This document shows, piece after piece, positions 27,698 through 36,491 of a stretch of 63,794 nucleotides of DNA. Positions within the stretch are counted from its first letter, which is position 1. The number at the start of each line of letters is the position of its first letter. This DNA comes from Pseudorhodoferax soli (GTDB lineage: Bacteria > Pseudomonadota > Gammaproteobacteria > Burkholderiales > Burkholderiaceae_C). The notes beneath the pieces are model-generated. The model saw only the letters and a program-made list of their open reading frames with translations, had not been told where the DNA came from and did no database searches. The position numbers were made by a program, and so were the translations under genes. Location: NCBI RefSeq assembly GCF_003337555.1, contig NZ_QPJK01000018.1, positions 1-63,794 of the forward strand, written 5' to 3'.

Positions 27698-28837
27698 TCA
27701 ACCGCGCGACGGCAGCTCGACGACGCCGGAAGCCACCACCGACAGTTCGTCGTCCTGGTTGTGCGCCTCCTGCGAGATCTCCACCAGATGGCGGCCGTCT
27801 TCCACGAACTTGCGCTTGACCATGCCCTTGATGAAGAGCATGTCGCCCTCGGGGTTGTGGCGACGGATCTTGCAGTGCGATCGACACAGGAAGCCGGCGT
27901 CGCCCATCCAGTTGGTCAGGTGGTGCGTCATCCAGGAAGTGCGCTCGGGGCCGTAGTCGTAGGCACCGGGCGCGCCCACTTCCAGCGCGAAGTCTTCTTC
28001 CCAGTGCACGCGCTCGGGCACGTCCGGAATGCCGAGGCGGTTGGTGATGCCCACGCCCGGGTGTGCATCGATCAGGCGCCAGGCCAGCTTGTTGGCGCGG
28101 ATGTACAGGCCGCCCCAACCCTGCGCGTAGGCGATGAAGCCAGTCACCGTCATCGGGCCCTTGAACATCACGGGCAGCGCCTCGCCTTCCTTGACATCCT
28201 CCCAGTACCGTGGCGTGCTGCCACGCACTTCTTCCTGGGCGTACAGTTTGTACGCTTCCTGGATCTCCTCGGGCGAATAGCGGCGCGGGGCGCGCTCGCG
28301 CACTTCCTTGTACTTGCTCCCCTGCTCGCGCGCATGGTCGCGCTCGGTCCGGAAGCACCAGCTGTCGGCCTCGGCGACCTTGTCGCCGTCCTGGTTGAAG
28401 AAGTCCACGTGGTAGATCTGCTGAACGGCACGGCCGGCGAAGCGTGTCTGGTGCTCGACCAGATCCTTGAGGTAGGCCTCGGTCGAGATGGTGTCGTTGC
28501 GCTTCACGGGCTTGTGCCACTGCCAGTCTGCACCGGACCACATGGCGTGCACTCCTGGCAGACCGCCGACATAGCCGGAGACGATGCGGCTCGTCGAGAA
28601 CAGGAAGCTCGGCAATGCGATGATGCCGCCGTACTGGGTCTTGGCCGCGTAGTCAGGGTCGCACCACAGCGGGTTGTCGTCGCCGATGCCGTGGGCGTAG
28701 TGGCGGATGTTGTCGCGCGTGGCCTCATAGCACCAGGGCTCGGCGGTGGCGCCGATTTTCAGGCCGATGCGCTTGCGCAGGTCCTCCATGCCCTCGTCGG
28801 TGATCTTCGGGAACGTGCGCTCGGTGGTCGTAGACAT
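27698..28837 (-). CDS. FAS1-like/MaoC-type double-hotdog dehydratase
   Basis: 379 residues. The N-terminal hotdog has EATRDNIRHYAHGIGDDNPLWCDPDYA and ALPSFLFSTSRI, the PF13452-type start; the second half contains MTVTGFIAYAQGWGGLYIRANKLAWRL and a long beta-hotdog tail. Members hydrate or dehydrate CoA thioesters such as mesaconyl-CoA or other branched enoyl-CoAs. It is located between the acyl-CoA ligase and CaiB genes, so it probably acts on the activated acid. Confidence 0.85.
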   Translation of the reverse strand: MSTTTERTFPKITDEGMEDLRKRIGLKIGATAEPWCYEATRDNIRHYAHGIGDDNPLWCDPDYAAKTQYGGIIALPSFLFSTSRIVSGYVGGLPGVHAMWSGADWQWHKPVKRNDTISTEAYLKDLVEHQTRFAGRAVQQIYHVDFFNQDGDKVAEADSWCFRTERDHAREQGSKYKEVRERAPRRYSPEEIQEAYKLYAQEEVRGSTPRYWEDVKEGEALPVMFKGPMTVTGFIAYAQGWGGLYIRANKLAWRLIDAHPGVGITNRLGIPDVPERVHWEEDFALEVGAPGAYDYGPERTSWMTHHLTNWMGDAGFLCRSHCKIRRHNPEGDMLFIKGMVKRKFVEDGRHLVEISQEAHNQDDELSVVASGVVELPSRG

Positions 28838-28861
28838 GCTGTCTCCTTGTGGTGAAACGGT

Positions 28862-30445
28862 TCAGGGTTGGGGAGCGAGCGAGGCCTGCTCGGCCAGCTC
28901 GGCGTTGGCCGCTTCCTGCTCGCGCAGCTTCTTGCGGTGGATCTTTCCGGCGGGCGTCTTAGGGAGCTCCGCGACGAAGGCGACCTGCCGGGGGTACTCG
29001 TGCTGGCTCAACCGGGCGCGCACGCCGTCCTGTATTTCCTGGATGAAGCCTTCGCTGCCCGGCCGCTTCGACACGACGAAGGCCTTGACGACCAGCCCGC
29101 GCAGGGCATCGGGCACACCGATGGCGGCGGCCTCCAGCACATCGGGGTGCCTGAGGATGGCGTCCTCGACCTCGACGGCACCGATGGTCCAGCCTGCGGA
29201 GATGATCACGTCGTCGGCACGGCCGCCGTGCCAGAAGTAGCCGTCCTCGTCCACGCGGCCGAGGTCCTTGGTCGCGATCCATTCACCTTTGCGCCAGAGC
29301 TTGAGCTCGCCGGCCACACCCGGAGCGCAGGGCTTGCCATCGGCGTCCTGGACTTCCACACGCAAGCCGGGAACCGGCTTGCCGAGCGACCCCGACTTCA
29401 CCGGAAAGTCGTTCGCGCCAGGGTAGTTGACCAGGCACACGCCAATCTCGGTGGTGCCGTACATGCTGCACGCTGTGTGCCCGAACGTGGCTTCCACGAA
29501 TGCAGCCGTCTCGCTGTCGATGGGCTCGCCGGTGAAGGAGACCTTGTCGAGCACATAGCTGAACCGCGCCGCCGCGCCGGAATTGCGCATCATCCGGTAG
29601 TGCGTGGCTGCCGCCGACAGGTTGTTGAAGCGATGCTTCGAGAGGGCTTCGAGAAGCTTCTCTCCGCTGAACCTGCCAGCATATGCGCCCACGGTGACAC
29701 CCATGGCGAGTGGGGCCAATGTGCCGTGCCACAGCCCATGCCCCCACGCAGGTGACGACGGGCACATGAAGCGGTCGCCAGGGCGCACACCCGTGCCGTA
29801 CAACGCGGCAAGCATCAGCGTGACCAGCGCGCGGTGAGTGTGCTTCACCGCATCCGGCAGCTCGCGGGTGGTGCCCGAGGTGTACTGGAAGATGGCCAGG
29901 TCGTCGGCACGGGTCTTCACCGCGTACGTCGCGGGGTAGCCGCGCAAGTCGGCCATGAAGGCCGCGTCGGCGATGAGCACCTCGAGTCCTTCCTGCGTGG
30001 GCACGGCAGGCGCCTTCTCGGGGTTGGTGACGACGATGCGAGGCTTGCAATCGGCCACCCGCAGGCGAACGCCGTCGGGACCGAACAACGTGAACAGCGG
30101 CACTGCGATGGCGCCCATCTTGATTGCGCCAAAGATCGCGGCGTAGAAGGCCAGCGAAGGCTCCAGCATCACGGCCACGCGGTCGCCAGGTCCAACGCCC
30201 CGAGAGACAAGGTAGTGCGCGAAGCGCGAGGACGCTTCGGAGATTGCCGCGAAGGTCAGGACTTCGTCCTCGCCGTCTGGGCGCACCAGCACGACGGCGT
30301 CGCGGCCGCTGCCGGCATGACGATCGATGCACTCGTGGGCGATGTTGAGGTGCTCGCGGTCACCGTCGAACAGATCCCACAGGGCAGCTGGACTGCAGTG
30401 CGTCTGCGCATCTGCGTAGGAACTGAATTGAGTCAACCGCGTCAT
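28862..30445 (-). CDS. AMP-dependent acyl-CoA synthetase
   Basis: About 527 residues. Adenylate-forming enzyme: P-loop FQYTSGTTRELPDAVKHTHRAL, A5 motif SMYGTTEIG, A8-type GYFWHGGRADDVIISAGW, and the catalytic lysine in PKTPAGKIHRKKL near the C-terminus. It most resembles medium-chain or acetyl-CoA synthetase-like ligases. I chose the ATG at 30445, which has GGAG 8 bp upstream, over in-frame ATGs at 30451 and 30529 (the latter would place the operators inside the gene). First gene of the minus operon, divergent from the IclR gene. Confidence 0.92.
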   Translation of the reverse strand: MTRLTQFSSYADAQTHCSPAALWDLFDGDREHLNIAHECIDRHAGSGRDAVVLVRPDGEDEVLTFAAISEASSRFAHYLVSRGVGPGDRVAVMLEPSLAFYAAIFGAIKMGAIAVPLFTLFGPDGVRLRVADCKPRIVVTNPEKAPAVPTQEGLEVLIADAAFMADLRGYPATYAVKTRADDLAIFQYTSGTTRELPDAVKHTHRALVTLMLAALYGTGVRPGDRFMCPSSPAWGHGLWHGTLAPLAMGVTVGAYAGRFSGEKLLEALSKHRFNNLSAAATHYRMMRNSGAAARFSYVLDKVSFTGEPIDSETAAFVEATFGHTACSMYGTTEIGVCLVNYPGANDFPVKSGSLGKPVPGLRVEVQDADGKPCAPGVAGELKLWRKGEWIATKDLGRVDEDGYFWHGGRADDVIISAGWTIGAVEVEDAILRHPDVLEAAAIGVPDALRGLVVKAFVVSKRPGSEGFIQEIQDGVRARLSQHEYPRQVAFVAELPKTPAGKIHRKKLREQEAANAELAEQASLAPQP

Positions 30446-30493
30446 GTGCATGTCTCCGATTTCGATGGAGACATTTTTTCGGCGGCAGCCTAG

Positions 30494-30532
30494 AATTGTC
30501 AAATACAACTGCCAATTGTCTTGATACAATTG
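30494..30532. promoter_or_regulatory. Two operator-like inverted repeats between acyl-CoA ligase and IclR genes
   Basis: 30513-30532 reads CAATTGTCTTGATACAATTG, a 7-bp perfect inverted repeat with a 6-bp spacer. 30494-30510 reads AATTGTCAAATACAACT and shares the AATTGTC-N3/4-TACAA layout. IclR proteins bind palindromes of about this size, and the iclR gene is adjacent and divergent, so it likely represses the ligase operon and itself here. Confidence 0.6.
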
Positions 30533-30540
30533 ATTGAAGC

Positions 30541-31419
30541 ATGACCTCTACACCTTTCGACGGGTTGATGGCAAGGCGAAGAGACGTATCCTCGGGACGC
30601 TCTCGACACGCCCCTATGCCCTCTCCTTCTACCTCTACCACTTCGCAGCGTTCCAAGACGCCCCGCGTGCGGCCAGTACCGGCCGTGTCACGGGCATTGG
30701 CGATCCTGCGGTTCCTCGCCCAACAGACCGAACCCTCGACGCTGAAGACGATCTCGCAGGAACTGGAGATGGTCACGAGCACCTGCCTGCACATCCTCCG
30801 AGCGCTAGTCGAGGAGCAGATGGTCCAAGTCGACGCTTCGACCAAGCGCTACACGCTGGGCGTGGGCGTGCTGTCGCTGGCGCGCAGCGTTGCCGAAAAC
30901 AATCCCTTTCACACGCTGGCCCAGCCGGTGCTAGACAAGATCGCCGAGGACTGGAACGTCACAACCATCGGCGTGAAGGTGGCCGGCATCGAGGACCTTG
31001 TCGTCCTCGCGCTGGCGCGCTCGCGCTCGCCGTTCAGCTTCTACGTCGAGGTGGGCAGCCGTTTTCCGGCGCTGACCAGCGCCACCGGCCGGCTGGTAGC
31101 CGCACACTCAGCGCTCTCTGACGCCGACCTCCTGAAGCAGTTCAAGCAGCTGCGTTGGGACAACGCGCCCGAGTTCGCGCAGTGGCAGAAGGAAGTTAAC
31201 GCTGCCAGTCGCCAAGGCTTCAGCATCGACCAAGGCAACTACATGAGCGGGATCACGGTCATCGCGGTGCCCGTCCTCACGACGCAGGCGCGCATGACGC
31301 ACGCGTTAGTCGCGGTGGGCGTAACCGGCCAGCTGACGAAGGGCATCACGCAAGCGCTTGCCAAGGCATTGCTCGAGGAGTCGCGGACCTTGTCCCTGAC
31401 ACTCGGAGGCCGGCCATGA
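30541..31419 (+). CDS. IclR-family transcriptional regulator
   Basis: 292 residues from the first ATG, but the first 40 residues are Ser/Pro/Arg-rich and the ATG at 30616 (267 residues) may be the true start; the candidate operator ends only 8 bp before 30541. The wHTH is at about 45-100 (PAVSRALAILRFLAQQ, SQELEMVTSTCLHILRALVEE) and the effector domain follows with GVKVAGIEDLVVLALA and TSATGRLVAAHSA. Divergent from the acyl-CoA ligase operon and overlapping the next gene by 4 bp, it is the probable local repressor. Confidence 0.88.
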   Translation: MTSTPFDGLMARRRDVSSGRSRHAPMPSPSTSTTSQRSKTPRVRPVPAVSRALAILRFLAQQTEPSTLKTISQELEMVTSTCLHILRALVEEQMVQVDASTKRYTLGVGVLSLARSVAENNPFHTLAQPVLDKIAEDWNVTTIGVKVAGIEDLVVLALARSRSPFSFYVEVGSRFPALTSATGRLVAAHSALSDADLLKQFKQLRWDNAPEFAQWQKEVNAASRQGFSIDQGNYMSGITVIAVPVLTTQARMTHALVAVGVTGQLTKGITQALAKALLEESRTLSLTLGGRP

Positions 31420-31850
31420 CCGCCCCGGCTGCCGATAAGGTCGAGGAGCTGCGAGCGCTCGGCTGGAAGCAACGTGAGCTGCTAGGGTTCGCCGAAAGGT
31501 TTGGTCCACTCTGGACGCTGAAAGAAGAGCGTGGCTGGGCCTACGGTGTCCTGGCAGAGGATGAACACCTCAATCCGGATGGGGCGGTTCATGGCGGCGC
31601 ATTGACGTCCTTGCTTGACCACGCCCTCAGCGCTATCGCTTGGGAGCTGATCGGCCGCCGTCCCTGCGTAACGGTGCAACTGGACGCGCAGTTTCTCAAC
31701 GCAGCAGCAACCGGCGACTTCCTCGTCGCTCGTGGGCAGTTGATCCAGGCCACAGGATCGCTGGCCTTCATGCGCGGAACGGTCTCAGTGCACGACAAGC
31801 CAATCCTGAACGGCTCTGCCGTGATGAAGGTTCTCGGCGCTCGGAAGTGA
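31416..31850 (+). CDS. PaaI-family hotdog thioesterase
   Basis: 144 residues. HLNPDGAVHGGALTSLLDHALS carries the HGG loop and the acidic residue of PaaI-type acyl-CoA thioesterases; the second half VTVQLDAQFLNAAATGDFLVARGQL and FMRGTVSVHDKPILNGSAVMKVL completes the hotdog. The ATG overlaps the IclR stop (ATGA), so it is translationally coupled. It probably releases CoA from dead-end thioesters of the neighbouring pathway. Confidence 0.88.
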   Translation: MTAPAADKVEELRALGWKQRELLGFAERFGPLWTLKEERGWAYGVLAEDEHLNPDGAVHGGALTSLLDHALSAIAWELIGRRPCVTVQLDAQFLNAAATGDFLVARGQLIQATGSLAFMRGTVSVHDKPILNGSAVMKVLGARK

Positions 31851-31922
31851 CCTAACGCAATCTGTGCTCAGCGCCTCTGTCGGACCTGGAGATTGCTCTC
31901 ACGCGGGTGTGTGAGTGAACCG

Positions 31923-31975
31923 GCCTCCGCGGAGGCTGTTTGGTATAAGTCAGACCGCCACCGCGGCGGTCTGAC
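31923..31975. repeat. Two adjacent perfect palindromes
   Basis: 31923-31936 is GCCTCCGCGGAGGC and 31949-31975 is an 11-bp inverted repeat (GTCAGACCGCC) around a 5-bp loop. Neither is followed by a T-run, so they are not convincing intrinsic terminators. They mark the junction between the thioesterase gene and the arsH remnant. Confidence 0.5.
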
Positions 31976-31989
31976 TGGCGAGTTGCCAC

Positions 31990-32663
31990 TTCCGCCGGCC
32001 CGATCTTGCGCGGCTGCTGCCGGCCGAGCGCGCGGCCCATCCGCCGCGCATCCTGCTGCTCTACGGGTCGATGCGTCAGCGCTCCTACAGCCGGATGCTG
32101 ACCGAGGAAGCGGCCCGGCTGCTGCAGGCCATGGGCGCCGAGCCGCGCATCTTCGATCTGCGCGGCCTGCCGCATCCCGATGGCGCGCCCAAGGACCATC
32201 CGAAGGTGCAGCAGCTGCGCGAGCTGGCGCAGTGGTCCGAGGGCATGGTGTGGTGCTCGCCCGAGCGGCACGGGGCCATGACCGCATCATGAAGTCGCAG
32301 ATCGACTAGATTCCCCAGCGGCTCGGTGCGGCCGACGCAGGGCAAGACGCTGGCCGTCATGGAGGTGTCGGGCGGCTCGCAGTCCTTCAACGCGGTGAAC
32401 CAGTTGCGCGTGCTGGGCCGCTGGATGCGCATGCTGACCATCCCCAACCAGTCGTCGGTGGCCAAGGCCTTCGCCGAGTTCGAAGAAGACGGCCGCATGA
32501 AGGCCTCGCCGTACTACGAGCGCGTGGTGGACGTGATGGAGGAGCTGGTGAAGTTCAGGCTGCTGACGCGCGACTGCGCCGGCTAACTGGTGAACCGCTA
32601 TAGCGAGCGGCGCGAGAGCGCCGAGGCGCTGTCCCAGCGCGCGCGTGAACCTGCGCAGCATCT
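31990..32663 (+). pseudogene. arsH: Decayed arsH (NADPH-dependent FMN reductase, arsenic resistance)
   Basis: Near-complete ArsH is recognisable but broken. [28 protein letters not shown] and the FMN loop [11 protein letters not shown] end in a frameshift near 32284; the expected IMKSQIDWIP reads with TAG in place of Trp at about 32308; then [17 protein letters not shown] and [18 protein letters not shown] resume and end at a TAA at 32584, with LVNRYSERRESAEALSQRA continuing beyond. The N-terminal extension is incomplete too. No other ars genes are present. Confidence 0.85.
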
Positions 32664-32769
32664 AAAGCCCGGAACGAACACGAAAGCAGACATCCGCGAC
32701 TGGCGGCTGATGGCCGAAAGATGAAGTTGGGCAGACCGCTCTCGAGTGAGGCTCAGGCCATGAACATGA

Positions 32770-32894
32770 TCAGGTCTTTCCCCAGAACTTCGCCATCGCC
32801 TTCATTCGCCGCTTGTCCTCGGTTGTCACGTAGATCGTCGTCGTCGCTAGCGAGGAGTGCCCCAAGATCTCCTTCTCGATCTGCACGGGCGTCA
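32770..32894 (-). pseudogene. C-terminal fragment of a tyrosine recombinase/integrase
   Basis: The minus-strand frame ends QIEKEILGHSSLATTTIYVTTEDKRRMKAM, i.e. the LGHSS box and catalytic Tyr of phage-type integrases. The upstream catalytic Arg region is missing: the frame runs directly into the inverted repeat of the ISL3 element at 32895. The sequence on the other side of that element does not continue the gene, so more than simple insertion happened. Confidence 0.8.
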
Positions 32895-34859
32895 ACTGTA
32901 GTAATAGTGGATCTTCCGCACTTTGTGTGACGTGCCGCGAAGCGTGCTGATTGACGGTTGGCCAAGCGGAGCCACGAGGCCCCTTTGCCTTGCATGTCGG
33001 GTGGACTGCCACGAGGCTGTTGGCAAGCTCAAGCCAGGCTTGCGGTCATGGCACCAGTGGGATCGCCGACGAAGTCTGCTTGCGCGGCCCGCCGTCGCGG
33101 GCGCCCTTGCCGCGGTGGTCGGATCAAGTCGGTCGAAGCACACGAAGCCGCAGCAGCTCGACGCTGCCACGACCATACATTTGCCGCTTCAGGAACTTAA
33201 GCCTATTGACGTGGCCTTCGGTCTGACCGTTACTCCACGAAAGTTGAAAGGCGGCGCGCACGGCAGGCAGATCCGCCTGCAGGCTGCGGGCGAAGCTCTT
33301 CATCTCTGGAGCTTCGCAGCGTGACAACTGCGTTAGCCACCGATCAAACTCGCTCGGCCGGCGACGGTGCATGATTCCGAGGAACTGCCGGGACAGGGAT
33401 CGCACCTGCGCCACGACTGGCTCGATGTCGCATAGCGCCTGCACGAAGCGCTCGTGGTTTGCGTTTTTTGGTTCTTCAACGGCGAGCTTGCGCCAGCCCA
33501 CCAACCATCCGAATGCACGCCGTGCCGACGGGCAAGGCATGGTCCGAGCAGTCGGCTCCGAATCAACCAACGCCGGCTTGCCCTGCGGGAAGAGAAGCCG
33601 GACCACGCAGGCTTTCACCGAGGCCCGACTTCCGCTGTAGCCGCGCTGGCGCACCTCGCGCCAGATCATCAGCGGGTTGCGAGAACCCTGGGCGATGCGC
33701 TCCTCGATGTATTGGAGATGCGCGTCCAGCGGCGTGTGTCCACGCGCCTTGCGGGCGCGCTCTGGGAAAGATCCAGTGTGAACGAACTTGCGGACGGTCT
33801 GGTACGAGATGTCAAGTTCGCCGGCGATCGACTTCATCGTTCTGCCTTGGGTGTGGAGTTTCGTCACGCTGTCGTACAACGCCAAGCGGATGGAACGTCG
33901 ATCGTCGCTCAGACGCTGCCACCATGCCAGCCTGGGCCCCTCGCGTCGCCCTTGGCGGCCGTGGGTCGGTTCGGTAACGACCACCCTTCGGGCAGCCTCA
34001 CGCATCTGAGAGCCCATTCGCTGCAGCATGCGCTCGACGTTGTCGCGCAGGTTGCTCAAAAGATGCCAGCGATCGGAGACCTGCTGGGCATGGGGCAGCG
34101 CGATGTTTACGGCCTCCGAGTACGCGCCGGCCCGATCCCTGGCGACGATCTCGATAGACGGGTTCCTGCGCAGCCACTGCGTCACAGCGGAGGCTTCGCG
34201 GCCGACGAGGACCTCGATGGGCTCACGGCGCTCCAGATCGACGATGATCGTTCCATAGTTGTGACCACGCGCGATCGCCCAGTCATCGATCCCAACTATC
34301 CGCGGCTTGTAACGACGCCGGCGAATGTCTGTGCGTCGCAGTTGACGCAATACCGTGTCTGCACTGGTGCACAGCCCCAGTGCTGCGGCAAGCCTGGCGG
34401 CAGCCTCACCTCCGAGTGCATGGCCAAGAGCTTGCAGGGCGCGAGACTGGGAGTGCGTGCGACGTTGATGGCGGCCGGCCAGAGAGGTGATGGATTCAGC
34501 GAAGGTACGGCGCGCACAACCAACATCTGAGCATTTGAATCGACGCATCTCGACGGCCAGAACCAGCCGCTGATCGAGGACGGGGCGTTCCGCGAGATAA
34601 CGGACGAAGCCGCCATGAACGCGGTCACTCCAGCGGCGGCAGACCGTGCAAGGCGCGGCACGCACCGTACTGCTGACCTCCACGGTGACCACGCCGACCC
34701 CCTGCTCGACGTGCAATACGCGCTTGCCGACGCGGGCAAGGAGTCGCTCGAGCCCAGCGAGTAGTTGCATGGTAAGACATACATGGGAGTCAATGGCTCG
34801 CAATCAAGGCGCGGCGCGGGCCGTCACACAAAGTGCGGAAGACCCACTATTACTACAGT
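32895..34859. mobile_element. ISL3-family insertion sequence
   Basis: 1965-bp element with one transposase gene. The ends read ACTGTAGTAATAGTGGATCT on the left and, in complement, ACTGTAGTAATAGTGGGTCT on the right; similarity continues through TTCCGCACTTTGTGTGACG, giving roughly 36 bp with one mismatch. No 8-bp target duplication is visible (left flank GGGCGTCA, right flank CCACGGTA), and the left flank is an integrase fragment, indicating deletion or recombination after insertion. Confidence 0.88.
33124..34770 (-). CDS. ISL3-family transposase
   Basis: About 548 residues from the ATG at 34770 (an in-frame ATG at 34803 adds 11 residues). N-terminal Cys pairs CTVCRRW and CSDVGC form a zinc-binding head. 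DDE core: VGIDDWAIARGHNYGTIIVDLERREPIEVL, ARDRAGAYSEAVNIALPHAQQVSDRWHLL, and the Glu in SWSNGQTEGHVNRLKFLKRQMYGRG. Intact length, so the element could still be active. Confidence 0.93.
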   Translation of the reverse strand: MQLLAGLERLLARVGKRVLHVEQGVGVVTVEVSSTVRAAPCTVCRRWSDRVHGGFVRYLAERPVLDQRLVLAVEMRRFKCSDVGCARRTFAESITSLAGRHQRRTHSQSRALQALGHALGGEAAARLAAALGLCTSADTVLRQLRRTDIRRRRYKPRIVGIDDWAIARGHNYGTIIVDLERREPIEVLVGREASAVTQWLRRNPSIEIVARDRAGAYSEAVNIALPHAQQVSDRWHLLSNLRDNVERMLQRMGSQMREAARRVVVTEPTHGRQGRREGPRLAWWQRLSDDRRSIRLALYDSVTKLHTQGRTMKSIAGELDISYQTVRKFVHTGSFPERARKARGHTPLDAHLQYIEERIAQGSRNPLMIWREVRQRGYSGSRASVKACVVRLLFPQGKPALVDSEPTARTMPCPSARRAFGWLVGWRKLAVEEPKNANHERFVQALCDIEPVVAQVRSLSRQFLGIMHRRRPSEFDRWLTQLSRCEAPEMKSFARSLQADLPAVRAAFQLSWSNGQTEGHVNRLKFLKRQMYGRGSVELLRLRVLRPT

Positions 34860-35105
34860 CCACGGTAAGGGGTCGGTGTGCCCCACGCATTGATCGGATT
34901 GCATAGCTCTGGAGAAACAAGTTTGTTCATGTACGTCGTCGGCCTTGTTGACGGAAGTCTAGAGCTGACCTTCGTGATCGCCGCAACAAACGGCGATGGG
35001 AGATATCTGAGCGAGCGATAGCGCGCTGCGCGGGTGGCCTTTGACACGGACGCAACGTCAAGCCGTCCCGCAGCGGATAAGCTCAAAGCCATGTTGAGCC
35101 CAACC

Positions 35106-35573
35106 ATGCAAATCCCACCAAACATTCAATCCTTCTGGAAGCGCTTTGAGGCCAATGCCGGCACTACGATGCACGAACGCTTTTACGAGGCCTTTCACTT
35201 CGATAACAACGAGGTGGGAGCGGCTTCGTTGGCGGAGTTGGTACTTGAAGGACGCAAGCGCGCCACCGCGAGTCTGGACTGGATCTTTGATGCCACAGGG
35301 CGTGCGCGCCCGCGCTCGGGTCACCTGAGCGTCGTGACAGACTGGCGGGGAAATCCGCTGTGTGTTATTCAGACCCTAGAGGTGTCTGTAGTCCAATTTG
35401 CAGAGGTCGGCCTGGACTTCGCCGCCGAAGAGGGCGAAGGTGACGGCTCACTGAAGCATTGGAGGGATTGTCATTGGCTCTACTTCAGTGCGGAGTGCAA
35501 GCGCATCGGTCGGGTCCCGGACCTGGCTATGCCTGTGTTGTGCGAGCGCTTTGAGTTGTCCTACCGCGAATAA
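35106..35573 (+). CDS. ASCH domain-containing protein
   Basis: About 155 residues. PPNIQSFWKRFEAN, then the ASCH core ELVLEGRKRATASLDW, LSVVTDWRGNPLCVIQTLEV, and FAAEEGEGDGSLKHWRDCHWLYF. ASCH proteins are RNA- or nucleoside-binding beta barrels; some hydrolyse N4-acetylcytidine. The start is uncertain: ATGs at 35034, 35091 and 35106 are all in frame and none has a strong ribosome binding site; I prefer the one that begins closest to the conserved domain. It sits between IS-derived sequences, so probably acquired. Confidence 0.8.
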   Translation: MQIPPNIQSFWKRFEANAGTTMHERFYEAFHFDNNEVGAASLAELVLEGRKRATASLDWIFDATGRARPRSGHLSVVTDWRGNPLCVIQTLEVSVVQFAEVGLDFAAEEGEGDGSLKHWRDCHWLYFSAECKRIGRVPDLAMPVLCERFELSYRE

Positions 35574-35614
35574 GCTGTCTGCCAGTCCATTTCTAGGGTT
35601 GCGCAATTAAATTA

Positions 35615-35770
35615 CTAGGGAAGGTCTGCGCAAATCGCGCCGCGATGTGCTGATCAGCGGTGACCAGGCGCAGAGACAGCGTTGCGATGGCCTGCGCACG
35701 AGAGGTTGCCGCTACTGTTTGCCGCCCGGCATCAGCACATCTCGAAGCGCACTGCGCAGAGAGTCCCTAG
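35615..35770. mobile_element. Miniature IS5-type element with CTAG target duplication
   Basis: A 148-bp core (35619-35766) is bounded by CTAG direct repeats at 35615-35618 and 35767-35770. Ends: GGAAGGTCTGCGCA and, in complement, GGACTCTCTGCGCA. A second inverted pair, GATGTGCTGAT (35644) and ATCAGCACATC (35731), continues the symmetry. There is no coding capacity. IS5-subgroup transposases duplicate YTAR sites, which fits CTAG. Confidence 0.65.
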
Positions 35771-35794
35771 GTGAGTCAGATTTCAGATAGGGCG

Positions 35795-36256
35795 TTAAAG
35801 GATTTTGCGCATCAGCGCGTTCGGCAGTGTTACACCGCGGCGTACTGGAAATCGACGCTCGACAACCTGGAAGCCGTTAGCTGCGAAGAATGGCTCGGCG
35901 GTGAGACTCACATCCGACGTCAGATCGACTATGGCGGCACGGTGCGCTTCTTCGATGATGTGCAACATCAGGCACTGGCCGATGCCCATTCGAGCGTGCA
36001 CGCCTGAAACGAAAAATTGGTCGATGTAACCCGACGGTTGAAGATCCGCATAGCCAACTGGCTCCCCGTCGATCTCGGCAACGAAGGGATCGAGGCGCTG
36101 AATCCGGCAGACCCATTCAGCCATGTCTGTATCAGGCGGCACCCAAGCCTCAAGCTGTTCGCGAGAGTAGTCACGTGCCGCGATCCGGTGAACCGCCGAA
36201 AAATGGATGCTGAAGAGCTTCTCCGCTTCACCGGGCACCAACCTTCGAACTTTCAC
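35795..36256 (-). CDS. GNAT-family N-acetyltransferase
   Basis: About 153 residues starting at the GTG at 36256, which follows CAGGAGCCATC; the ATG at 36304 lacks such a site. GNAT features: VRRLVPGEAEKLFSIHFSAVHR at the start, VAEIDGEPVGYADLQPSGYIDQFFVSGVHARMGIGQCLMLHI with the acetyl-CoA pyrophosphate loop, and AEPFFAANGFQVVERR near the end. Substrate unknown. It is encoded next to IS debris with no operon partners. Confidence 0.85.
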   Translation of the reverse strand: MKVRRLVPGEAEKLFSIHFSAVHRIAARDYSREQLEAWVPPDTDMAEWVCRIQRLDPFVAEIDGEPVGYADLQPSGYIDQFFVSGVHARMGIGQCLMLHIIEEAHRAAIVDLTSDVSLTAEPFFAANGFQVVERRFPVRRGVTLPNALMRKIL

Positions 36257-36491
36257 GATGGCTCCTGCGTTTCTCGAAGGTAGAAGTTTGCCATGGTGTT
36301 TCACCTTCCATGCATCGGAGGGCTACCACCAAAGCTCACCTTCGAAGCCCGAGCCTGGATTTTCCATGAAGCAGCGTCGGCAGCGTTGTGCCGAGTGACT
36401 TGCTATAGGTGCCCGTCAAAGCATGGGCATCCCAGCCGTTGACAATGGGGCAAAGGTGGTGAGAGCCCGCAGCGCATTACCGCTGCCAAGC

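Noticed and set aside
26357-28855. An 832-codon plus-strand frame
   Set aside because: It is antisense to the CaiB and dehydratase genes, which have clear family motifs; long antisense frames are common at this GC content.
31949-31975. Hairpin considered as an intrinsic terminator of the IclR-thioesterase operon
   Set aside because: The stem is good but no T-run follows on either strand; kept only as a repeat.
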